From the NCBI GenBank assembly GCA_937864995.1, contig CALMDL010000079.1, positions 1-5,700 on the forward strand: a stretch of 5,700 bases of DNA, written 5' to 3'. Each line of letters opens with the position of its first letter. Position 1 is the stretch's first letter. Below, piece by piece: positions 1-5,700 of the stretch. A model generated the notes under the pieces. It ran no database searches. It was not told the origin of the DNA and was given only the letters and a program-made list of their open reading frames with translations. A program made the translations under genes and the position numbers. The stretch is from an uncultured Candidatus Altimarinota bacterium (GTDB lineage: Bacteria; Patescibacteriota; Gracilibacteria; BD1-5; UBA6164).

Positions 1-298
1 CAGAAACATATCTATTACTAATTACATAATCATAACTAGTAAAATCATCTTCCAAATTAAAACTATCATCAAATCTATCAAGTGCATAAAAAATACTTGC
101 TTGTTTTGCAGATACATTTTTTCCATATCATCAATTTAAGTATTTTTCTACAAAAAAAGCTGATTTTTCTCAATATCTTGGATAATCTAAAACTTTTACT
201 TTTTTTCAAAGTTTTTTTAGATTTTCTTCAAGTAATTTTACTTGTGTTCATTTTCCAGAACCATCAAGTCAATCAATAACTACAAACATTTTTTTCAT
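1..298 (-). CDS. tmk: Thymidylate kinase (dTMP kinase), N-terminal part, cut by window edge; UGA = Gly
   Basis: Phosphorylates dTMP to dTDP with ATP in the cytoplasm, the last dedicated step toward dTTP. Ninety-nine codons are visible, about half of the usual length near 200; the rest lies beyond base 1. Seen in the translation: a Walker A P-loop at residues 10-18 (GLDGSGKGT, with the first and last Gly of the motif written TGA), LDYPRYG near 38-44 where the dTMP-contacting Arg of the family sits, FYALDR near 71-76, and SNRYVS at the cut end, matching the family's I-x-x-R-Y segment. There are six in-frame TGA codons, all read as Gly. The start at 298 gives MKKMFVVIDG; the ATG at 289 would also work, and neither has a Shine-Dalgarno. 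It is divergent from the 393-1097 gene. The family call is firm; the exact start is less so. Confidence 0.93.
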
Positions 299-320
299 AT
301 TTTTAAGATTAATTTTTTTT

Positions 321-326
321 ATTATA
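321..326 (-). promoter_or_regulatory. Perfect -10 box (TATAAT) for tmk
   Basis: On the minus strand these bases read TATAAT, 22 bases ahead of the tmk ATG at 298. This would give a leader of roughly 15 bases. No good TTGACA-like box lies 16-18 bases upstream; the sequence there is T-rich. In DNA this AT-rich a hexamer can occur by chance, but the position fits a divergent promoter well. Confidence 0.45.
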
Positions 327-334
327 GTGTATTT

Positions 335-363
335 TTGAAAATATAAAAATTTTATGGTAAAAT
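335..363 (+). promoter_or_regulatory. Sigma-70-type promoter for the 393-1097 gene
   Basis: TTGAAA (335-340), a 17-base spacer, then TAAAAT (358-363) preceded by TGG, so the -10 is also of the extended TGN type. Predicted transcription starts near 370, leaving a leader of about 23 bases before the ATG at 393. It lies back to back with the tmk -10 in the same 94-base divergent gap. The spacing is optimal, which makes this one of the better-supported promoters in the window. Confidence 0.55.
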
Positions 364-392
364 ATAGTTAATAATTAATAACAAATATATAT

Positions 393-1097
393 ATGGCTTC
401 TGATATTCCAGATTTTTATAGAGAACAATGAGAAATTGTAAATAAAAGTAGTACTATTAGAGAAATGAAATCTAAATATGATAGATTTCTATGAGCATAT
501 TTACAAAAATCATTTGAAGAATGAACTGATAAATGATTACTTGAAGTAGTGAAAGCAAACTGAGATAATATAAATTTCAGAATTTTTTTAGATTATCTAC
601 TTAAAAATAATCCTGAAAAATTAAGTAATGATGATTTATACCAAATTGCAGCACTTAGAAATGAAGCTGTGAATTTAAGAGAAGAAATTGAAGATATGGG
701 GCCTAGAGATTTTCAAATTATAGAATGAAATATTTGAAATTATAGATTTATGTGAAATGATAGTTTTGAATATTTATGAAACAATTTTTATGCTGTAAAA
801 ATAGATTTTGCTAGAATAAATAATCATAAAATTAATTCTTGGTTAAATATTGAGACTACATATAGAAGATGAGATAAATTTTTTATCCAATATGATGGAA
901 ATAATGTAATAAAATATTACTCTGGAAAAAGCCAAGATAATATGAAACTACTTTGACATGAAGTAATTGATCATAAACAAGAAACAATTATTAGATGATG
1001 AAAAATATATACTAGATGAGCAGTTGAAGATATATATTTAAGAAAACTTTGAATGAATTTAAAAATAAAATTTTTTGAAAAAAGAAAAACTGATTAA
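393..1097 (+). CDS. Uncharacterised 234-residue cytoplasmic protein; UGA = Gly
   Basis: I do not recognise this protein. It reads as 234 residues only when 15 in-frame TGA codons are taken as Gly (three further Gly are GGN). It has no signal peptide, membrane segment or Cys-rich motif, and looks like a soluble protein. Residues 1-110 are mostly helical-looking and charged, including a run near 105-120 resembling a coiled coil (NEAVNLREEIEDMG). The second half looks beta-rich, with aromatic and Gly-Asn segments such as IIEGNIGNYRFMGND and a late IIRGGKIYTRGAVEDIYLRK. The basic tail ends KRKTD. The chosen ATG at 393 is the first in frame after a good promoter; no Shine-Dalgarno is seen. The stop is TAA and lies inside the following terminator, so the gene is probably a single transcription unit. 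Codon use matches its neighbours, so there is no sign of recent transfer. Confidence 0.82.
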
Positions 1098-1110
1098 AAT
1101 CAGTTTTTTT
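1085..1110 (+). terminator. Intrinsic terminator overlapping the stop codon of the 234-residue protein gene
   Basis: AAAAACTGAT (1085-1094) pairs with ATCAGTTTTT (1099-1108) around a four-base loop, followed by more T. The stem begins in the last codons and the TAA stop forms part of the loop. It isolates this gene from the dnaG region. Confidence 0.8.
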
Positions 1111-1111
1111 C

Positions 1112-1139
1112 TTTACATTTAAAACAAATAATTTAGAAT
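1112..1139 (+). promoter_or_regulatory. Possible promoter ahead of the dnaG leader
   Basis: TTTACA (1112-1117), a 16-base spacer, then TAGAAT (1134-1139). It lies just past the preceding terminator. If used, transcription would start near 1146 and carry about 150 bases of leader, including the two hairpins at 1194-1230, before dnaG. A closer alternative -10 (TATAAA at 1282-1287, 10 bases before the ATG) would give an almost leaderless dnaG mRNA. I cannot choose between them by eye. Confidence 0.35.
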
Positions 1140-1189
1140 ATAAAAAAGAATTTAATATACTTAAAACAATTTTGGTTTTGATAATTTTT

Positions 1190-1240
1190 GAAACAAACAA
1201 AAAATGTTTGAGTCCCAATCTTTTGATTGGCCCTAGTTTC
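1190..1240 (+). other. Tandem hairpins in the dnaG upstream region (structured leader or small RNA candidate)
   Basis: Hairpin 1: CAAACA (1194-1199) with TGTTTG (1205-1210), loop AAAAA. Hairpin 2: CCAATC (1215-1220) with GATTGG (1225-1230), loop TTTT. Both stems are perfect 6 bp. GAAA (1190-1193) could pair with TTTC (1237-1240) to enclose both, giving a three-way-junction shape, but that helix is weak. The segment 1212-1236 is richer in G and C than its surroundings. I match it to no riboswitch class I know. No T-run follows, so it is not a terminator. Confidence 0.4.
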
Positions 1241-1297
1241 TGAGTTTATGGAAAAATTTAGCAAAATCATTTTTTATTCAATATAAATATTATAAAA

Positions 1298-2971
1298 ATG
1301 GGAATAAGTGAAGATTTAGAATCAGCGATAGATATAGTAGATTTGGTTTCTAAATATGCTAGTCTAAAAAAATCAGGGGCAAATTACAAATGTAATTGTC
1401 CTTTTCCTGGTCACAACGAAAAAACTCCTAGTTTTATGGTAAGTCCAGCAAAACAAATTGCTTATTGTTTTGGGTGTCACAAATGATGATGACCTATAAA
1501 ATTTGTAATGGATATAGAAAATTGTGAATTTAGAGATGCTCTTGAGATACTTTGAAACTATACTTGAATAAAAGTTAACACAAATTTTAATAAAGAAAAA
1601 TTTGAAGAAAAAAAGAGTATGTATTCTCTTTATAAAGATGCTAGTAATTACTATAAAAATGCATTAAAAAATTATCCTGAAATCAAAAAATACTTATTTG
1701 ATAGATGATTAAATGATGATATAATAAGAGATTTTTCTATATGATATAGTGATTCATGAGTTGAATTATACAGCTATTTAAAATCAAAATGATATGATGA
1801 TAATCAAATTTTTGAATCTAATATATTTCTAGATATAAAAACTAAAAAAGATAAATTTATAAACAGAATTATATTCCCTGTTCAAAATGCTAGATGAGAT
1901 TTCGTAGCATTTGCTTGAAGAATACATGGATCTTGAGAACCAAAATACCTAAATTCTCCAGCATCTGAAATATATGATAAATCAAATATATTATATAATC
2001 TTTTTAATGCTAGAAATTCTATAACCAAACTTGATTATGTAATAATCACAGAATGATATATGGATGCTATTGCTCTAAACAGATGAGGTTTTACAAATGT
2101 AGTTGCGGTTTCTGGAACAGCATTAACAGAAAAACATTTAGTATTATTAAAAAGATTAACAAAAAAAATATATCTTTGTTTCGACTGAGACTCTGCTTGA
2201 GAGAAAGCAACTAAACTTAGTTTGGAAAAAATGAAAAATGAAGGTTTTGAAGTAAAAATTATCTTGTTATCTTGATGAAAAGATCCAGATGAAATTATAA
2301 GTTCTTGAAAAGATTTTACTGATTTTATTACAAATGCTCTAACCCCTATTTGATACTATATTAAAAAATCAAATTTTGATACAAATAGTATAGAAGAAAA
2401 GAAGAAACTACTAAGTGAATTACTTGATATAGTAAAAAGTTATTCTGATAATATAGAAAAAGATTTTTATCTAAAAGAAATTTCTAGTTTGTTAAATATA
2501 AACTCAAATATAGTTTATGATGCTTTTAACAAAATAAGATTTACAAATCACGAATCAAAAAATAAAAATCAAGAAATAAAACAAACTCTAACATCAAGTG
2601 AAATCGCAATTTGATATTGTATAATAGATGAAAAAAATATTGAATACATCAAAAAAAATCTAATTTTTAATGAATGATTATGAAAAGATTTAGAATGATT
2701 TTTTGAAAAATGAATTTCATATTTAGATAGTTTAGAATTATCAAAAAAAGAAAAATATAAAGCTATTTCTTTAAAAATTGAAAGTGAAAATACTACTTCT
2801 AATTCAATTCATATTGAAGATGAATTAAAAAAAGTAATTGATTGATTAAATAGAGAAATATATAAAAATGAAGTTCAAAAACTAAAAACTTTAATGAGCT
2901 CATGAGATAATGATGCATTATTTAAATATACATTGCTTGTAACAAAAGCAAAAAAAGCCCAAATAAAATAA
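1298..2971 (+). CDS. dnaG: DNA primase DnaG; UGA = Gly
   Basis: Synthesises RNA primers at the replication fork with the replicative helicase. The 557 residues are close to the usual bacterial length (E. coli 581). Domains in order: a CHC2 zinc finger at about 30-65 (C34, H39, C57, C60, then a GGG run written as three TGA codons); the RNA-polymerase-like catalytic core with [19 protein letters not shown] at 190-208 and PKYLNSP at 215-221; TOPRIM with TEGYMDA at 251-257 (acidic E252), FDGDSAG at 295-301 (D296, D298) and KDPDEI at 328-333; then a divergent helical C-terminal region (about 350-557), presumably for helicase binding. The zinc motif has C-x4-H where E. coli has C-x2-H. Of 35 Gly, 27 are TGA. 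The ATG at 1298 gives the expected N-terminus; no Shine-Dalgarno precedes it. Under the standard code it would stop after 62 residues, just past the finger. Confidence 0.97.
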
Positions 2972-2994
2972 ATTTGATTATTTGGCCTTTTTTT
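2950..2994 (+). terminator. Strong intrinsic terminator after dnaG
   Basis: A 17-base arm (2950-2966) pairs with 2978-2994 with a single C-C mismatch (2958/2986) around an 11-base loop. The distal half of the stem is A against T, so the T-run doubles as the poly-U tract. The dnaG stop codon (2969-2971) lies in the loop. This would uncouple dnaG from rpoD. Confidence 0.85.
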
Positions 2995-3010
2995 ATATAA
3001 TAAATCGCGA

Positions 3011-3029
3011 AAAGAAGTATAACTTCTTT
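3011..3029 (+). repeat. Short inverted repeat (8-bp hairpin) between dnaG and rpoD
   Basis: AAAGAAGT (3011-3018) and ACTTCTTT (3022-3029) are perfect inverted repeats around ATA. No T-run follows on the plus strand, so it is a poor terminator. It sits directly upstream of, and touching, the -35 position of the promoter at 3027-3055, so it could be an operator for a dimeric regulator. That role is inference from position only. Confidence 0.4.
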
Positions 3030-3055
3030 AAAAAGATGAAAAAAATTGATATAAT
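3027..3055 (+). promoter_or_regulatory. Extended -10 promoter upstream of rpoD
   Basis: A perfect TATAAT (3050-3055) is preceded by TGA at 3047-3049, giving the extended TGN-TATAAT form. A weak -35 (TTTAAA, 3027-3032) lies at 17 bases. Transcription would begin near 3062 and run straight into the hairpin at 3067-3101. It is the best -10 match in the window. Confidence 0.6.
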
Positions 3056-3066
3056 ATATTTTTTGC

Positions 3067-3101
3067 TCCTTCTACAATAGAATAATAAGAAGGAATTTTT
3101 T
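3067..3101 (+). terminator. Terminator-like hairpin in the rpoD leader, possible attenuator
   Basis: TCCTTCT (3067-3073) pairs perfectly with AGAAGGA (3088-3094), followed by six T (3096-3101). The left arm can also pair with an inner partner: TTCTA (3070-3074) with TAGAA (3078-3082), loop CAA. The two folds exclude each other, as in attenuators, although the 14-base loop of the long form makes it only moderately stable. It lies between a strong -10 box and the rpoD start. Confidence 0.45.
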
Positions 3102-3105
3102 GTAT

Positions 3106-3111
3106 TATAAT
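3106..3111 (+). promoter_or_regulatory. Second -10 box (TATAAT) closer to rpoD
   Basis: A perfect TATAAT beyond the terminator-like hairpin. A start near 3118 would leave about 31 bases of leader before the ATG at 3149. No recognisable -35 lies 16-18 bases upstream (the sequence there is TAATAA). If real, it would bypass the upstream hairpin. Confidence 0.35.
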
Positions 3112-3148
3112 CGTGTATTCTATTTATATTTACTAATAAAAAAGCTCA

Positions 3149-4747
3149 ATGATAGCTAAAAAAGATAATAAAAAAGTAAAAAATATTATAGCTGAAGAAA
3201 TATCTCTTGATGATTTAGATTTAGATATTTTAAAAGAAGTATGAATAACAAATGAAGAAATTGATGATTTTAATAATACAAAAAAAGTAAAATCAAATAC
3301 TTTAAAAGAAGATAAAAAAGATGAAGCTAAAAAAGAAGCTATATCTCCTATTAAAAATAAAGTAAAAGATGAAGATTTTTCTCCTAAAAAATCTAAATCT
3401 AGAGATGATTATGATGAAGAAGAAGATGATGAAGAAGATGGGTTTTGAAATGATTTCGAAGATGACTTTGGGTTTGATGATGAAGAAGTATTTAGTGAAC
3501 CTACTCCTGAAGATTTAGAAGAATTACAAGATTTAGATATTGATGATGATTTTGAAGATGTAGCACTTGCACTTCAAAAAGAAAAATGATTAAGTAAATT
3601 ACCAAAAGATAGAAGTGAAGATAAAAGAAGAGTTTGAAAATGATTAAATGAATTTATTGATGTAACGGTTCCTGAAAAATTACTTGAATGAATGCCTGAA
3701 GAAATTCAAGATTTAATGAAAAAAGGTAAAAGAGATTGAAGTGTTACTCAAGATGAAATAATGTCAGCTATACCAAATGCTGAAGATGATATTGATTTAC
3801 TAGATGAAATTTATACTAGGTTTCTACAACTAGAAGTTGATATAGTTGATAATATGGATAAAGATAACCTATTTTCAACTGATGAAAAAAAGAAAAAAGA
3901 TAAATCAAATATATCACTTTCTGAAATAAGTGATGATTCTATAAGAATGTATTTAAATGAAATTGGTAGAGTTGAATTATTATCAAGTGAAGAAGAAATA
4001 GAACTTGGTAAACAAATAAGAGCTTGAAGTATGGAAGCTAGAAAAAAACTAGCTGCAGCAAACCTAAGACTTGTTGTTTCAATCGCAAAAAAATACATGT
4101 GAAGAGGACTTTGACTTCTTGATTTAATTCAAGAATGAAATGTTTGATTATTTAGAGCTGTTGATAAATTTGATCCAGATAAATGATTTAAATTTTCTAC
4201 TTATGCAACTTGGTGGATTAGACAATGAGTAACTAGAGCAATTGCTGACCAAGCAAGAACTATTAGAGTTCCTGTTCATATGATTGAAACTATAAATAAA
4301 TTTACTCATACATATAGAAGACTTACTCAAGAACTTACAAGAGAACCTCTTATGGAAGAACTAGCAACTGAGCTAGATATGGATATAAGAAAAGTAAGAC
4401 AAATAATGAGAATTTCTCAAGATATATTATCTCTTGACTCTCCTGTTTGAAGTGAAGAAGATACTAGTCTTTGAGACTTCATAGAAGATGATAAAAATCC
4501 AACTCCAGATGCTCAAACAAATATGAATTTATTAAAAGATAATTTATATGAAATGCTTGATTTCCTTACTCCTAGAGAAAGAAAAATCATAATAATGAGA
4601 TTTGGTTTAGATTGATGAGATGTACATACTCTTGAAGAAGTTGGTAAAGAATTTTGAGTTACAAGAGAAAGAATAAGACAAATTGAAGCAAAAACTCTTG
4701 AAAAATTAAGAGAACATCCAAATGCAGATAAAATTAAATTTTTCTAA
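3149..4747 (+). CDS. rpoD: Primary sigma factor RpoD (sigma-70, group 1) with long acidic N-terminal extension; UGA = Gly
   Basis: Directs RNA polymerase to housekeeping promoters. It has 532 residues. About 185 precede the first recognisable part: Lys-rich to residue 83, then strongly acidic (19 of 29 residues at 86-114 are Asp or Glu). Region 1.1-like sequence spans about 187-235, region 1.2 about 261-291 ([17 protein letters not shown]), region 2 about 304-378 with [21 protein letters not shown] and [10 protein letters not shown], region 3 about 380-455, and region 4.2 about 488-523 with [18 protein letters not shown]. The IRVPVHM signature marks a group 1 factor. There are 19 TGA-encoded Gly, several invariant (EGN, GFKF, EFGV); both Trp of TWW are TGG, which excludes UGA = Trp. 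The ATG at 3149 is the first in frame; a later start would drop part of the extension. The terminator after dnaG and two -10 boxes suggest transcription independent of dnaG. Confidence 0.97.
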
Positions 4748-4749
4748 AT

Positions 4750-4787
4750 AAAAAAAAGAAACCCAAAAGGTTTCTTTTTTTTTATTT
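4750..4787. terminator. Bidirectional intrinsic terminator between rpoD and the convergent gene
   Basis: Bases 4750-4763 pair with 4769-4782, giving a 14-bp stem with core GAAACC/GGTTTC and loop CAAAA. It is flanked by A-runs on one side and T-runs on the other, so it works from either strand. It starts three bases past the rpoD stop, and the TAA stop of the minus-strand gene (4782-4784) lies at its edge. Confidence 0.85.
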
Positions 4788-5700
4788 AGTTTTTTCAAAT
4801 AATGGAGGTGGAGTTACTTGTATTAAAGAATTATAGTTAATCATAACTGGGTAATTACCATAACTTCAAGATTGTTTAGTTTCATAACCTCTTCTTAAAT
4901 AGTTCATATCATATTTTTGTGCATTATCTAAAGTACAACTTGTAATATAGAATGGACATAAATATGGACTTTGAACTGATCAACCAATAGTATTGTTTGA
5001 AAATACTGTTCAATAAATATATAATTGTTTACTTAAATATTCATATGTTCAACCATTATCTGGTGAAATTTCAGATCAATCATAACTTATAATTGCTCTA
5101 TCTGCATACATAACAGCATCAATTTCTAATACATCAGGATGAATATATATATTTCATCAATTTCATGTACTATCATTTTTTAATGAAATAATTCATAATA
5201 TATCTGTAGCTTTATTTGAAGCTAATACATTAGATTTTATATATACATTTCATCATTGAACTAAAATAGTTTTTACTCAACTATAATTAGCTATATTTAT
5301 CTCAACATTTTCTCAATTTAATCATCCGAAATATAATATATCTCATAATCTTTTTCATGGAGAAACTTGATTTATATTAGATACGACTCTCGTTCAATTA
5401 CTTGGAGTTATTTCTTTTACAAGTGAATAAGAGTTTTTTCTTATATCTCTTTGTAAATATGATTTTTCTAAATTTCATAATAAACTAATATCAGATGTTG
5501 ATTGTCAACTTACTAAATCAACTTGTTTTTGACTATGTGTTAATCAAGTAATTTTAACTCATCTTTGAGAAGTATTATCTCAATTCGGAGTTCAATTATA
5601 TCTATCCATTCAATATATATCAGAACTATATACTGTAGTTTTTCATCAAACAACTGTTTGTATATGAGTTGCAAAATATGTATTTTGTTCTGAAGTTGTT
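4782..5700 (-). CDS. C-terminal part of a probable secreted beta-helix-like surface protein; UGA = Gly
   Basis: The last 305 residues are visible; the start lies beyond base 5700, so any signal peptide is unseen. It reads open only with 26 TGA codons as Gly (five more are GGN). The sequence is rich in Asn, Ser, Thr, Gly and Tyr. From about residue 128 of the visible part it shows short alternating hydrophobic strands in a ladder (NVEINIAN, TILVQGGNVYIKSNV, GNIYIHPDVLEID, KQLYIYGTVFSNNTIGG), as in parallel beta-helices. A basic segment (YLQRDIRKNSYSLVKE) lies near 81-96. Near the C-terminus come two Cys (248 and 255), which could form a disulfide, then KYDMNYLRRGYE and a proline-rich VTPPPLFEKTK end. 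I recall similar tails in large CPR cell-surface or pilus-associated proteins, but cannot name a family. No transmembrane helix or sortase motif is at the C-terminus. It is convergent with rpoD. Confidence 0.8.

Noticed and set aside
82..279. A 65-residue open frame on the plus strand
   Set aside because: It lies opposite tmk, has a skewed Leu/Phe/Ile composition typical of antisense AT-rich sequence, and conflicts with a clear kinase P-loop on the other strand.
1012..1218. A 68-residue minus-strand frame with a hydrophobic, Phe/Leu-rich product
   Set aside because: It overlaps the end of the 234-residue gene, its terminator and the dnaG leader. Its hydrophobicity comes from reading A-rich sequence in antisense, and no promoter or start signal supports it.
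3003..3010. ATCGCGAA with a TCGCGA palindrome as a regulatory site
   Set aside because: It stands out by its G/C in AT-rich DNA, but it is a single six-base palindrome with no partner or spacing that supports a function.
3761..4027. A separate 88-residue protein starting at the internal ATG
   Set aside because: It is only the piece of rpoD between two TGA codons. The frame continues without any break on both sides when TGA is Gly.
3811..4098. A 95-residue minus-strand frame, Ser/Leu-rich
   Set aside because: It is antisense to rpoD regions 1.1 to 2.1, whose sense translation is strongly conserved.
4148..4330. A 60-residue minus-strand frame, Ser-rich
   Set aside because: It is antisense to rpoD regions 2 and 3, the most conserved part of the gene.
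393..4747. Genes broken by many in-frame stops, i.e. pseudogenes or sequencing errors
   Set aside because: The only interrupting codon is TGA, never TAA or TAG, it falls on conserved glycines, and all five genes show the same pattern without frameshifts. Recoding explains this; decay does not.
3149..4747. UGA read as tryptophan (code 4) or as selenocysteine
   Set aside because: Conserved Trp residues in RpoD (TWW) are TGG, while TGA falls on invariant Gly positions. Dozens of TGA per gene with no SECIS-like element rule out selenocysteine.
1..5700. CRISPR array, insertion sequence, tRNA or rRNA
   Set aside because: I saw no regularly spaced direct repeats, no transposase motifs with terminal inverted repeats, and no cloverleaf or rRNA signature. 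The frequent A/T runs are composition, not repeats.

Overview
The window reads sensibly only if UGA is translated as glycine (NCBI genetic code 25). Under that code it holds five genes with familiar protein sequences. Under the standard code, every one of them breaks into short fragments. I count 93 in-frame TGA codons against 27 GGN codons for glycine. They fall at invariant glycines such as the thymidylate kinase P-loop, the DnaG TOPRIM motif and sigma region 2. Together with a very low GC content and arginine written almost only as AGA, this points to a Candidate Phyla Radiation bacterium of the Gracilibacteria (BD1-5) or Absconditabacteria (SR1). I cannot tell which from this window alone.

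Layout. At 1-298 on the minus strand is the N-terminal half of thymidylate kinase (tmk), cut by the window edge. It is divergent from an unrecognised 234-residue protein at 393-1097 (+) that has its own promoter and terminator. A 200-base gap (1098-1297) follows. It holds a promoter-like pair and two tandem hairpins, so it is either a structured leader or a small RNA ahead of dnaG. DNA primase (dnaG) runs from 1298 to 2971 (+) and ends in a strong terminator. A second regulatory gap (2972-3148) contains an extended -10 promoter, a terminator-like hairpin with an alternative pairing, and a second -10 box. The primary sigma factor (rpoD) follows at 3149-4747 (+), with an unusually long, acidic N-terminal extension. 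A terminator usable in both directions separates it from a convergent minus-strand gene (4782 to beyond 5700). That gene encodes the C-terminal part of a probably secreted, beta-helix-like surface protein.

How the genes work together. dnaG next to rpoD is the core of the classical macromolecular synthesis operon (rpsU-dnaG-rpoD), which links replication priming with bulk transcription. Here rpsU is not adjacent, and a terminator plus new promoters separate dnaG from rpoD, so the two appear to be transcribed independently. tmk supplies dTDP for DNA synthesis. All five genes share the same codon habits, which argues for one vertically inherited genomic region. I see no mobile elements, CRISPR arrays, tRNAs or rRNAs. 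The most interesting points are the recoding itself, the two structured leader regions, the acidic RpoD extension and the orphan 234-residue protein.
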